Assembly: GCA_966112615.1 (NCBI GenBank)
Contig: CBHWDO010000018.1
Span: 1-64,000, forward strand
Origin: Flavitalea sp966112615
GTDB taxonomy: Bacteria; Bacteroidota; Bacteroidia; Chitinophagales; Chitinophagaceae
Direction of reading: 5' to 3'
Length of the DNA: 64,000 nucleotides
The position numbers and the translations under genes were made by a program. The notes beneath the pieces were generated by a model that saw only the letters and a list, made by a program, of their open reading frames with translations, did no database searches and was not told the DNA's origin. Shown one piece after another: positions 46,559 to 55,966 of this stretch. Numbering within the stretch: position 1 is the first letter of the stretch; each line of letters begins with the position of its first letter.

Positions 46559-46668
46559 AATGGAGAATCGGGAATCGAAAATCGGGAATGCGAAAAAACC
46601 TATTTATGCAAATTTAACAGGATGCACTTTCCCGATTCTCCATTCCCCATTCCCAATTCCTAATAACC
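46559..46668. repeat. GGGAATCGGGAATCG repeat with inverted ends
   Basis: TGGAGAATCGGGAA at 46561-46574 is perfectly complementary to 46629-46642, and further GGGAATCG and ATTCCCCATTCCC units flank both arms. The element fills the space between the last gene of the nuo operon and the convergent regulator gene, starting directly at a stop codon. The same unit recurs at 57889-57918. It probably acts as a two-way terminator. Confidence 0.7.
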
Positions 46669-46674
46669 CCTTGC

Positions 46675-49521
46675 TCACTTTACACTCATGAGGTAATCAA
46701 ACAAATTCACCTCCGAACTGATTCCCATTTTCTTTCTTAACCGGTAACGGCTGATCTCTACTCCACGTACAGAAATATTCATCAGCTGAGCGATCTCTTT
46801 CGTGGTAAGATTCATGCGCAGGTAAGTACAAAGCTTCATCTCATTGCCAGTTAATGTTGGATGAACCTTTTTTAGATTCACCAGGAAATCACTGTGCACT
46901 TTATCGAAATGCCGGGAGAATCCTTCCCATTCCTTATCAAGATTTTCATCTTCACTGAGTGATTTGATCATACGCTTGAGTTCAGATGCAGCCTGCTCAT
47001 TATCTAATCGCTTCATCATCTGTGTTAACTCAGTTTTTATCTTATTCAGCAATTCCCCTTTTTTCACCAGGTGCATGGCATTGGAAGCCACTTCAGAATT
47101 CTTAAAATTGATCTCCGCTTCCAGCTTTTCATTTTGCAAAGCCACCAATTCACTCCTGGCGCGGTTTTGCTCTAATTCATGTATGTACTTCAACTTGCGC
47201 TGCTCTTCTTCAAACCTTAATTTCTGCAGGAAAAACTTTTCCTTCTGCCACCGATAAATATAAAACACAATGAACACTACAATTAATACAAACAGCAACA
47301 TGGCCCACCAGGTTTCAAACCACCTTGGCATTATTTCAAATGTGTAAGAAGATATCTCTGATTCATTTCCAAGGTTATTTCGAACCTTCACTTCAAATAT
47401 ATAATTACCCGAACGCAGGTTTGTAAATTCCTTTTCTGTTTTATTCGTCCACTCACTCCATCGATCATCAAAACCTTTCAGCCTGAAGCTGTATTCAAGG
47501 TTCGACTGGTACCCATATAACGGTGATGCATATTCGAAAATGATCGTGCGATACTTATGATCAATCTCTGCTTCCTCCAAACCCGACTCACCATATCCGC
47601 CATATAATACACTGTCTTTGCTGTCGATGATATGAACTTTACGAACATGAACATTGAGTACGGGTAGACTGGTCTTGTATTTCTCAAAGTTGATATGGTA
47701 AAATCCTTTTTCACCACCAAGGAAAATATTCCTCTCATCCAGCGAATAAATGAATTCAAAGCCGCTTAGCATTTTACCATTCAGTTCGGGAAGATGGATC
47801 ACCTTAGGTTCAGGTTCTGAAACATCGATCACTCCTAACTGCTTGTCATGGATGAACCAGATATTTCCCTGCCTGTCTTCATGCAGGTATCGGATACTCT
47901 GATCTCCCAACACCTTTTTATAAAACTCCGACTCAATAAACAGATCCTTAGCTGCATCATACTGATACACTCCTTTTTCTGTAGCGATCAATACTTCATT
48001 CCGGATCTTGTATGCGTGATTATTTAAAATTGAAGGAAGTCCGTCCTTGTGTGTATAGGTTTTTATATCAAAAGAATTTCCCGACCTGCTGATCTTATAC
48101 ACTCCGTGATAAGGATGGGAAACCCAAATCATACCTGACTTATCAATGGCAACAAACCTTGAAGATTCATCGAAACCTGGAATTTCCATTCCAGGAGTAA
48201 ATCCAGATCCATTATAATTAAAGAACCTGATTCCTTTATAATGACCTGCCACCACCTGCGGTGAAGGAAAGATGGAACTCACCGGTAAAAAATTCCAAAA
48301 TCCAGCCTGTGAACTTATCTGCCTGGAATTGTTTCCTGAAATTTCAAATGCTCCATCATGCTGTCCCATGAGCAAGCGGCTATTGATCTCTGAAAGACTC
48401 CAGGTCTGTCCTCTTGCAACTGTCTCAAACTTTCCTTTACTAAAACTCAGGTCTTTCACATCCTGTAACAACACACTGAAGAGACCATTGGAAGTGCCTG
48501 TGTAAAGCCGGTTTTGAAAGACCGTGGCAGTATAGCCTGAGCCATCGGACATCAATGGAGTAATATGTTTGATGGGACTGTTATAGGCGATGAAGTCGAT
48601 TCCATTATCCAACCCCAGCCAAAGATTTCCCTGCCTGTCGCGGAAAATACTCAGTACATTATTATTCTGAAGGTGTTCGGTCTTTGAAAATCCCTGGACA
48701 ATATTTCCTGGTTGGTCAATAATATAAATACCATTATTATTGGTCGCCAGGGCGATCCATTGGGAATCAATGATAGTAGAGGAATAGATCCTGTCGTTAC
48801 CAAAAATGGAATTTGTGGAAGATGATAAACTGGTCAGTTCTTCATTCACCAATTGGAAGATCCCATTCTTAAGGGTGGTTACCAGTGCACCATTTTTGGC
48901 TGGCAAAATACCAGTTACCGGGTCATTTGCAGGCAGAGTTCCTTTGGCAATGGCATTTTTCCAAATCCCTCCTTCCAGTTTTAGTAACCCGGAACTGAAG
49001 TCATGAGCATAAAGGCCACCATTGAAAACGCCAAGAAATGACCATTCCTGGGGAGCACCATAAGAGGTGATGGATTCACCGGTAAGTTGAAAGATCTTTC
49101 CCGCAGTCCTGAAAAACACATTTTTATTCAAGACCTCAATATCCCAGACATCTCCAAAACTTTTATCCTTTCCTGAAATGAATTCGACCAGCGAGTGATA
49201 TTCCAGATTCCCATTTTTACCAGGAATGAAATAACCCATCTCATCCTGGCCGCCGACATAGATCCGGGGTCCATGAACAGTCACCGACCTGACAATCGTC
49301 CGGTTGGGAAGTGGATGAATATTCCAGAATTTCCCGTCGTAGGTTAAGAGTCCTTCATTATTCGCCACATAAATGATCCCTTTTTCATCCTGGCTAAAAC
49401 CCCAATTCTGCAGTCCACCTTTATAATCCCTTTTACTGAAATTCTGCACTTCCGGAAAACCTATGGTATTCTGGGAATAGATGCCAAACGGCAGGAGCAA
49501 TAAGACAAGCAAACGAAACAT
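46675..49521 (-). CDS. Membrane-tethered propeller / Y_Y_Y / LuxR-type regulator
   Basis: The frame extends to 49614, but the ATG at 49521 gives the real signal peptide (MFRLLVLLLLPFGIYSQ). The 949-residue protein has a periplasmic two-component-regulator-type propeller (about 20-640), a Y_Y_Y domain (about 650-725, YSFRLKGFDDRWSEWTN), one membrane helix (about 738-758), a long coiled coil (about 760-850) and a C-terminal HTH (LTTKEIAQLMNISVRGVEISRYRLRKKMG, about 902-930). It lacks histidine kinase and receiver domains, so it is a one-component relative of hybrid two-component regulators. It probably senses an oligosaccharide and activates the divergent SusC/D operon 197 bp away. Confidence 0.9.
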   Translation of the reverse strand: MFRLLVLLLLPFGIYSQNTIGFPEVQNFSKRDYKGGLQNWGFSQDEKGIIYVANNEGLLTYDGKFWNIHPLPNRTIVRSVTVHGPRIYVGGQDEMGYFIPGKNGNLEYHSLVEFISGKDKSFGDVWDIEVLNKNVFFRTAGKIFQLTGESITSYGAPQEWSFLGVFNGGLYAHDFSSGLLKLEGGIWKNAIAKGTLPANDPVTGILPAKNGALVTTLKNGIFQLVNEELTSLSSSTNSIFGNDRIYSSTIIDSQWIALATNNNGIYIIDQPGNIVQGFSKTEHLQNNNVLSIFRDRQGNLWLGLDNGIDFIAYNSPIKHITPLMSDGSGYTATVFQNRLYTGTSNGLFSVLLQDVKDLSFSKGKFETVARGQTWSLSEINSRLLMGQHDGAFEISGNNSRQISSQAGFWNFLPVSSIFPSPQVVAGHYKGIRFFNYNGSGFTPGMEIPGFDESSRFVAIDKSGMIWVSHPYHGVYKISRSGNSFDIKTYTHKDGLPSILNNHAYKIRNEVLIATEKGVYQYDAAKDLFIESEFYKKVLGDQSIRYLHEDRQGNIWFIHDKQLGVIDVSEPEPKVIHLPELNGKMLSGFEFIYSLDERNIFLGGEKGFYHINFEKYKTSLPVLNVHVRKVHIIDSKDSVLYGGYGESGLEEAEIDHKYRTIIFEYASPLYGYQSNLEYSFRLKGFDDRWSEWTNKTEKEFTNLRSGNYIFEVKVRNNLGNESEISSYTFEIMPRWFETWWAMLLFVLIVVFIVFYIYRWQKEKFFLQKLRFEEEQRKLKYIHELEQNRARSELVALQNEKLEAEINFKNSEVASNAMHLVKKGELLNKIKTELTQMMKRLDNEQAASELKRMIKSLSEDENLDKEWEGFSRHFDKVHSDFLVNLKKVHPTLTGNEMKLCTYLRMNLTTKEIAQLMNISVRGVEISRYRLRKKMGISSEVNLFDYLMSVK

Positions 49522-49564
49522 GACTAAAGGGAAATTAGGGACTGTAAGGTAGTATTTTTTGGGA

Positions 49565-49634
49565 TGATGTAGTATTGATGTAGGGGAAATCCGCTTAAAA
49601 TCAGGCCTTTCCAATTGCTGATGTAGTATTGTTG
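49565..49634. promoter_or_regulatory. Direct repeats, candidate operator of the GH16 PUL
   Basis: TGATGTAGTATTG(A/T)TG occurs at 49565-49580 and 49619-49634, 15 of 16 bases identical, 54 bp (about five helix turns) apart. A partial TAGTATT lies at 49550-49556. The pair is just upstream of the putative susC promoter and in the shared region with the regulator gene. Confidence 0.5.
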
Positions 49635-49645
49635 TGCTTCAAAAA

Positions 49646-49676
49646 TTTGTAACTGTAGGGGTTAAAAATATCTTTA
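49646..49676 (+). promoter_or_regulatory. Putative susC promoter
   Basis: TTTG (49646-49649), 19 bp, TATCTTTA (49669-49676) fits the Bacteroidota TTTG-N19-TAnnTTTG pattern with one mismatch, 42 bp before the susC ATG and 11 bp after the second direct repeat. Confidence 0.5.
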
Positions 49677-49718
49677 ATCCGAAGTTTTAAAAGGCTTCAG
49701 AACCAAATACTTTAGTTT

Positions 49719-52700
49719 ATGAAATGTAAGATTGCATTGCTGGCCCTGGTCATGCTACTGGGTACCTTCCTGCCTACCGCGATGGCGCAAACGCTGACAG
49801 TCGCCGGTAGAGTAGTGAACAAAAACACTTCGGAGCCCCTTGCCGGTGCTACCGTTTCCATTGAAAACACATCCCGTAACACTGTCACCGATGAATCGGG
49901 ACGGTTTACTATCTCCGTTAACAAAGGCGCCGTACTGGTGGTATCCTATACCGGGATGACTCCCTTTCGCGCTACCATTAATGATGAAACCACTTTCGAC
50001 ATTCAGCTGGAGTCAGCCCAGTCTGCACTCAATGAAGTGATCGTGGTGGGTTATGGCACACAGAAAGTAACCAAGGTTTCCGGTGCGATCTCTACCGTGA
50101 AAGCCGGCGATATTGAAAAACTCAAGCCGGTTAGAACTGAAGAAGCCCTCCAGGGAAGAGCATCTGGGGTAAACGTAATTCAGGGTGGAACACCTGGTTC
50201 CAAACCAACCGTACTGGTAAGAGGTATCCCCTCTTTCTCCGGAACAGACCCTGTAGTAATCATTGACGGGGTGCCACAAACCCTTACAGACCTGAACGCC
50301 ATCAACGCAAGTGATATTGAATCCATCAACGTATTGAAGGATGCAGCTACCACAGCGATCTATGGTGTTAAAGGTGGAAATGGTGTGATCGTGGTTACTA
50401 CCCGCACTGGTCGCAAGAACCAGAAGACCGAGATCAACATTACCAGTAATTATGGTGTACAGCAGGTGATCAACAAGATCGGAGTACTGAATGCAACAGA
50501 ATATGCAGCGATGATCAATGAAGGAAGCACAGTTGCCGGCGGACCTGTAATCTTCCCTGATCTTTCGATCCTGGGTAAAGGCACCAACTGGCAGGATGAG
50601 ATCTTCAAAACTGCTTCCCTTCAAAATCATAATATCACTGCAAGAGGTGGTGCCGAAAGGATGTCTTACTTCTTGTCTGCAGGTTACCTGGCACAGGGCG
50701 GTATCGTTGGTGGAGATGATAAATCAAAGTTCAACCGTGGCAACTTGACCGCAAACCTGAACTTCGACCTGTCGAAAAAACTGAAATTCATCCTGAACAC
50801 TTCTGCCGTATTGCTCGATGCAAAAGGTATACAGGAGAATTCCTTCAACAGTGTTATCGGTAGTGCACTGAACTTCGACCCTACCGTTCCGGTATACAAT
50901 ACAAATCCAAACACAGTAGGCAAGTATGGATACAGCAACCTGCTGCTTTCAGAAATCTTCAACCCGCTGACCAAGCTGGAGAATACATATAATAAGAATA
51001 TCGGCACCAAGATCTACGGTAAAGGTGAATTACAATATGATGTTATAAAGAACCTGAAACTTACTACCCGCTTCGGTTACACCAAATACGATGCAAATGC
51101 CAAGAGTTTTACACCGCTTGTATTTTATGGTCCGAATAACGTAGAGAACACCATGAACGCAGATGGTTCACAGGTGGCGGGTCGCCATAACAGCGTATCT
51201 CATGAAAAAGCAAGCAACTTCAACTACACCTGGGAAACTTTTGCGAACTATAATTTCAAGGTGAAAGAAGCGCATAATTTTGAAACCGTGCTTGGTTTCT
51301 CCATGGCGCGAACCTCGGGAAATGCAGCAGGTGCAAGCAGGCAGGATGTACCATTCAACTCATGGGAATTCGCTGATTTCACTGCAGCAACCGGAAACAA
51401 TACTGCCACCAACAGCAACGCGGTAACCGGTTATTACTACCAGTATTTCCGTCGTAATATCTCTTATTTCGGAAGAGTGAACTATGATTACAACGACAAA
51501 TACCTCGCATCCGCAACGATCCGTCGCGATGGTTCTTATGCATTCGGTGTGAACAATAAATTTGCAAACTTCTTCTCAGGATCGCTCGGATGGGTGGTTT
51601 CAAATGAAGATTTCTTCCAGTCGAATTTCATTGATCACCTGAAGATCCGCGGAAGCTATGGAACCATTGGTAATGAAAATGTGAACCCTCAGTTTGTAGG
51701 AATCGTTACCGGCGGACCTAGCTATGATGCAACCGCAAACAGTAATGGTTATACATTTGATGATATCTTCTATCCGGGTTCAACTGTAGGATCTGCAGCA
51801 AACGATGCGCTGGGTTGGGAAAAACAGACCCAGTCAAATATCGGGTTTGATATGACTTTCAACAAACGCAGGTTCTCTGTATCGATCGATTATTTCCAGA
51901 AGAATGTAGATGGTTTGCTCTTCACTCCTTCTGCATCGTTGTACCTGGGTACTGTACCTATTCCAACTGCGAATATTGGTTCGACTTCTTCAAAAGGTAT
52001 CGATGCAACATTCAATTATAATGAGAACATCGGAAAGAATTTCCGCATCAATACTTCATTGACTTTCACTACTGCAAAGAATAAAGTGACTGCAACCAAT
52101 GATGACGGATCAGCGAAGATCTTTGGAGGTTATTATTTCAACGGACAGTCGCAAAGCGTGACCGTATTTGAAAAAGGTCAGACTCCAGGATACTTCTACG
52201 GATATAAAACAGACGGGCTCTTCCAGAACCAGGAAGAAGTGAACCTGCATGCAGCACAATCAGGTGCGGTTCCAGGTGATATCCGTTTTGTGGATATGAA
52301 CAAAGACAACAGGATCAATGCCGACGACCAGGTGAAGATCGGAGATCCGTTCCCTGATTTTACCATGGGTTGGAATCTGAATCTTGAGTATAAGAACTTA
52401 GACTTTAACGCATTCACATATGCCTCTGTAGGAAATGATATTTACAGGGCTTATGAAAGAAATGCGAACTACTCCAATAAGTATCGTGGCGTACTGGCAA
52501 GATGGACCGGCGAAGGTTCAACCAACGATGCAAGAAATCCAAGGTATTCTTTCACTGATGCAAATAGTAATATCCGTGTATCAGACAGGTATGTGGAGGA
52601 TGGATCATTTGTGAAAGTGAAGAATATCCAGTTAGGCTATACATTCCAGCCACAGATGTTAGGCAAGGCATTCAAAGGATTGAGGATCTATGGACAGGTG

Positions 52701-52835
52701 AAGAATGCATTTGTTTTCACCAAGTATTCAGGATTTGATCCTGAGATCCCTGGTGGAATTCTCGATACAGGTATCGACCGTGGTGCATATCCACAGGCAA
52801 GAACCTATTCTTTGGGAATCGATATCAAACTTTAA
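49719..52835 (+). CDS. SusC/RagA-family TonB-dependent outer-membrane transporter
   Basis: A 1038-residue protein: signal peptide (to AMAQ, about 24), CarboxypepD_reg-like domain (about 26-105, GRVVNKNTSEPLAGATVSIE), plug (about 110-235 with NEVIVVGYGTQK and VLVRGIPSFSGTDPVVIIDGVP) and a large beta-barrel ending in YSLGIDIKL. There is no STN domain, so it is not an anti-sigma-coupled SusC. It imports glycan fragments together with the SusD-like lipoprotein encoded 11 bp downstream. The neighbouring GH16 genes suggest beta-glucan oligosaccharides as cargo. Confidence 0.96.
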   Translation: MKCKIALLALVMLLGTFLPTAMAQTLTVAGRVVNKNTSEPLAGATVSIENTSRNTVTDESGRFTISVNKGAVLVVSYTGMTPFRATINDETTFDIQLESAQSALNEVIVVGYGTQKVTKVSGAISTVKAGDIEKLKPVRTEEALQGRASGVNVIQGGTPGSKPTVLVRGIPSFSGTDPVVIIDGVPQTLTDLNAINASDIESINVLKDAATTAIYGVKGGNGVIVVTTRTGRKNQKTEINITSNYGVQQVINKIGVLNATEYAAMINEGSTVAGGPVIFPDLSILGKGTNWQDEIFKTASLQNHNITARGGAERMSYFLSAGYLAQGGIVGGDDKSKFNRGNLTANLNFDLSKKLKFILNTSAVLLDAKGIQENSFNSVIGSALNFDPTVPVYNTNPNTVGKYGYSNLLLSEIFNPLTKLENTYNKNIGTKIYGKGELQYDVIKNLKLTTRFGYTKYDANAKSFTPLVFYGPNNVENTMNADGSQVAGRHNSVSHEKASNFNYTWETFANYNFKVKEAHNFETVLGFSMARTSGNAAGASRQDVPFNSWEFADFTAATGNNTATNSNAVTGYYYQYFRRNISYFGRVNYDYNDKYLASATIRRDGSYAFGVNNKFANFFSGSLGWVVSNEDFFQSNFIDHLKIRGSYGTIGNENVNPQFVGIVTGGPSYDATANSNGYTFDDIFYPGSTVGSAANDALGWEKQTQSNIGFDMTFNKRRFSVSIDYFQKNVDGLLFTPSASLYLGTVPIPTANIGSTSSKGIDATFNYNENIGKNFRINTSLTFTTAKNKVTATNDDGSAKIFGGYYFNGQSQSVTVFEKGQTPGYFYGYKTDGLFQNQEEVNLHAAQSGAVPGDIRFVDMNKDNRINADDQVKIGDPFPDFTMGWNLNLEYKNLDFNAFTYASVGNDIYRAYERNANYSNKYRGVLARWTGEGSTNDARNPRYSFTDANSNIRVSDRYVEDGSFVKVKNIQLGYTFQPQMLGKAFKGLRIYGQVKNAFVFTKYSGFDPEIPGGILDTGIDRGAYPQARTYSLGIDIKL

Positions 52836-52846
52836 AAATTATTATC

Positions 52847-54358
52847 ATGAAGAAATTATCATATAAAGTATTAGGAATGGTAGCGCTGATGACGTTACTC
52901 AATTCCTGCGAAAAATTTGTGGACTACAATCCGCGTGAAGATTTCAGGATCACTGAACTCGATTACTTAAGATCAGAAAGTGATTACAGAACCATGGCAG
53001 TGAGTGTGTACACTCCTATCCAGTGGCTTAATCAAATGGTTCCTGTTGGTGATATTGCATCCGACAATGCAGTTGCCGGTGGTGAAAATGCTTCCGATGT
53101 TTTATCACTTCAGCAAATAGACGATTACACACATACTCCTGTAAACTCAACACTGCAGGAACTCTGGAGTGCAGCCTACGAAGGGATAAACCGGGCAAAC
53201 TACATGCACCAGTACAAAGACAAGAACAAAGCAGGTAACACTGTTGATTTTGCGGGTAAGGAAGCATTGTATGGTGAAGTATATTTCCTTCGCGCATTCT
53301 ATTATTTTTCTTTGGTGAAGATGTTTGGTGATGTACCATTATTCACTGATCGTCGCCTTGGACTGAGTGATTCAAAATCATTACCAAGAGCTCCAAAGGC
53401 TGAAGTATATGCTGCTATTGAGAAAGATCTTCAGCAGGCAATCGATGTACTTCCTGCAATTCAATCACAGAAAGGAAGGATCACCAAATATGCAGCACAG
53501 GCGCTTCTTGGAAAGGTTTATCTCTATCAAAAGAAATATGATCAGTCTGCACAGGTATTGCAGGAAGTGATCAATTCCAATGCATTCACGCTCGTACAGG
53601 ATTATGCATCCATTTACCTGGCAAGTGGTGAGAACGGACCTGAATCAGTATTTGAAATTCAGTACTCTAACACTTCTCCTTATTACAACTGGGGTGGAGC
53701 AACCCGGGGCCAGGGCAACTATGCAGTTCAGCAAAATGGTGTACGTGGATTGAATGGATCCAATGCAATGCCATATGCTGCAGGATGGAGTACAAACCTA
53801 CCAACACAGGACCTGGCAAATGCATATGAAACTGGCGACCAGCGTAAAGCAGCTACTTTGTTTGATGTGGAAGCATATAAAAATGCGCACCCTGAATTGA
53901 ATGTTACATATCAGGTAGCGCCATTTAAGAATACAGGTTTATACAACCACAAATATCTTCCTAGAATAGGTCAGACCTCAGGACAGATCGAATTAAACTA
54001 CCTGAATAATTTCCGCACCATACGTTACTCAGATGTATTACTGATGGCAGCAGAAGCCTATACAAAGTCAACTACTCCTGATATTGCAAAAGCTCAGCAA
54101 TACCTGAACCTGGTAAGAAGAAGAGCATTCCAGGATACCAACCATGATATCACTGCAACAGGTGATGCATTATACCTCGCTATTCTTGATGAAAGAAGAA
54201 GAGAACTTGCAATGGAAGGGGAACGTTTCTTTGACTTGGTTAGAACAGGACAGGCAAAAGACAAGATCCAGGGTTTTGTTGTAGGAAAGCACGAAGTATT
54301 CCCAATTCCTCAAAGAGAGAAAGATATTTCAGGACTTGAACAAAACGCAGGTTATTAA
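52847..54358 (+). CDS. SusD/RagB-family glycan-binding lipoprotein
   Basis: A 503-residue lipoprotein with lipobox Cys21 (LLNSC). The SusD fold shows in the N-terminal helical part (YRTMAVSVYTPIQWLNQMVP, REALYGEVYFLRAFYYFSLVKMFGDVPLF) and the C-terminal RagB signature (RYSDVLLMAAEAYTKS, LDERRRELAMEGERFFDLVRTG). It caps the SusC barrel and binds the glycan. It is the second gene of the PUL operon. Confidence 0.96.
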   Translation: MKKLSYKVLGMVALMTLLNSCEKFVDYNPREDFRITELDYLRSESDYRTMAVSVYTPIQWLNQMVPVGDIASDNAVAGGENASDVLSLQQIDDYTHTPVNSTLQELWSAAYEGINRANYMHQYKDKNKAGNTVDFAGKEALYGEVYFLRAFYYFSLVKMFGDVPLFTDRRLGLSDSKSLPRAPKAEVYAAIEKDLQQAIDVLPAIQSQKGRITKYAAQALLGKVYLYQKKYDQSAQVLQEVINSNAFTLVQDYASIYLASGENGPESVFEIQYSNTSPYYNWGGATRGQGNYAVQQNGVRGLNGSNAMPYAAGWSTNLPTQDLANAYETGDQRKAATLFDVEAYKNAHPELNVTYQVAPFKNTGLYNHKYLPRIGQTSGQIELNYLNNFRTIRYSDVLLMAAEAYTKSTTPDIAKAQQYLNLVRRRAFQDTNHDITATGDALYLAILDERRRELAMEGERFFDLVRTGQAKDKIQGFVVGKHEVFPIPQREKDISGLEQNAGY

Positions 54359-54375
54359 TCCCAAAACTTAACATC

Positions 54376-55956
54376 ATGAGAGCTATAAAATATATGTTCG
54401 GTGCGGCTTTCTTACTATCGGTGGTGACCGGTTGTAAGAAAGAAGCCAACGATGATACCTCATTCATCAATTCATCCATTGCACCGTCGAAGCTGACGGC
54501 ATTGTTCAACATCACGCAAGACAATACAGGTACTGTTACCATCACTCCAAACGGAGAAGGAGCAGCATACTATGATATTTATTTTGGTGATGCTACACCA
54601 AACCCTGCAAGAGTGCAGCCTGGTAAAAGTGTATCGCACCAGTATGGAGAAGGTGATTTCAATGTAAAAGTTGTTGGATTTAATATAGCAGGCCAGAGTG
54701 CAGAAGCAACGCAACCACTGACAGTAACATTCCGGGCTCCGGAAAATCTCCAGGCAACTGTAGCTGTGGATGCTTCCAATAATTTCCAGGTGAATGTAAC
54801 TGCGAAGGCAGATTACGAAACATTGTTCCAAGCTTATTTTGGAGAAGACCCTAATGAAACACCTGTACTATTCCAGGAAGGTGCAACCGTGAACCATGTT
54901 TACAGCAAAACCGGCACCTTTAACGTGCGTGTAGTTGCAGTAAGCGGAGGTGCAGCAACTACTGAATACAATACCCAGGTAACCATTGTAGACCCGGTTT
55001 TATTACCAGTAAATTTTGAATCTGCAACACTGAATTATAACTTCAGCAATTTTGACGGAGGTGCTTCTTCAGTAGTTGATAATCCACATAAAACCGGTAT
55101 CAATACCAGCAATAAAGTGGGCAGGATGATCAAATACCCGGGACAGCCATGGGGCGGATCCGTATTGCCTTTGAGCAACCCGATCGACTTCTCTGCAAAC
55201 AAAGTGTTCCGTATGAAAGTATGGTCACCAAGAGTGGGTGCTAAAGTATTGTTCAAAGTAGAACAGGCAGGAAATGGAGCGGTGAATTTTGAAAAAGAAG
55301 TAACTACTACAGTTGCGAATGCATGGGAAGATCTTGCATTTGATTATTCAGCTATTAATACTGCCAATACTTACAACAACATCGTGCTCATTTTTGAACT
55401 CGGTACAGTAGGTGATGGTTCGGAAAATTTCACTTTCTATTTTGATGATATCAGGCAGACCAATACAATGCCTGAAGAAGAATTATCAGTACCACTGAAT
55501 TTTGAATCTGCTGTATTGAATTATGACTTTACAAATTTTGATGGCGGTGGAGTAACTGTAATCAATAATCCTGACAAGTCTGGTATCAACACCAGCAACA
55601 AAGTTGCAAAGATGGTAAAAGGTGCAGGACAGCCATGGGGCGGTTCTTACATTACATTGAGCAATCCTATTGATTTCTCTGCTGGAAAGACTTTTAAGAT
55701 GAAGGTATGGTCACCAAGAGTGGGCGCTAAAGTGTTGCTGAAAATTGAGAACCTTACTGATGGTGCAAAGAATTTCGAAAAGGAAGTAACCACTACGGTA
55801 GCAAATGGCTGGGAAGATCTCAGCTTTGATTACAGCGGAGTTAACACGGCAAATTCCTATTCAAAGATCGTATTGATCTTCGATCTTGGAACAGTTGGTG
55901 ATGGTTCAGCAAACTTCACTTATTACTTTGATGACATCAGGCTTATAAATAATTAA
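54376..55956 (+). CDS. PUL surface lipoprotein with PKD-like domains and duplicated C-terminal domain
   Basis: A 526-residue lipoprotein (Cys20 in VVTGCKKE). Residues about 35-210 hold two PKD-like domains (VQPGKSVSHQYGEGDFNVKVVGFN and EGATVNHVYSKTGTFNVRVVAV). Residues about 212-365 and 374-526 are a direct duplication of one beta-sandwich module (LPVNFES, GINTSNKV, GQPWGGS, FRMKVWSPRVGAKVL, GTVGDGS ... YFDDIR), which resembles a carbohydrate-binding module. In a SusCD operon with GH16 enzymes it is probably the surface glycan-binding protein. I do not know a named family for the duplicated module. Confidence 0.82.
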   Translation: MRAIKYMFGAAFLLSVVTGCKKEANDDTSFINSSIAPSKLTALFNITQDNTGTVTITPNGEGAAYYDIYFGDATPNPARVQPGKSVSHQYGEGDFNVKVVGFNIAGQSAEATQPLTVTFRAPENLQATVAVDASNNFQVNVTAKADYETLFQAYFGEDPNETPVLFQEGATVNHVYSKTGTFNVRVVAVSGGAATTEYNTQVTIVDPVLLPVNFESATLNYNFSNFDGGASSVVDNPHKTGINTSNKVGRMIKYPGQPWGGSVLPLSNPIDFSANKVFRMKVWSPRVGAKVLFKVEQAGNGAVNFEKEVTTTVANAWEDLAFDYSAINTANTYNNIVLIFELGTVGDGSENFTFYFDDIRQTNTMPEEELSVPLNFESAVLNYDFTNFDGGGVTVINNPDKSGINTSNKVAKMVKGAGQPWGGSYITLSNPIDFSAGKTFKMKVWSPRVGAKVLLKIENLTDGAKNFEKEVTTTVANGWEDLSFDYSGVNTANSYSKIVLIFDLGTVGDGSANFTYYFDDIRLINN

Positions 55957-55966
55957 ACTAACAGAT

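Noticed and set aside
49522..49614. Longer start for the PUL regulator (MERPDFKRIS)
   Set aside because: It would bury the signal peptide 31 residues in and overlap the candidate operator; the ATG at 49521 fits export.
50013..50630. 205-codon open frame antisense to susC
   Set aside because: It lies fully inside the plug domain coding region of susC on the other strand, with no known motif and Cys/His-rich shadow composition.
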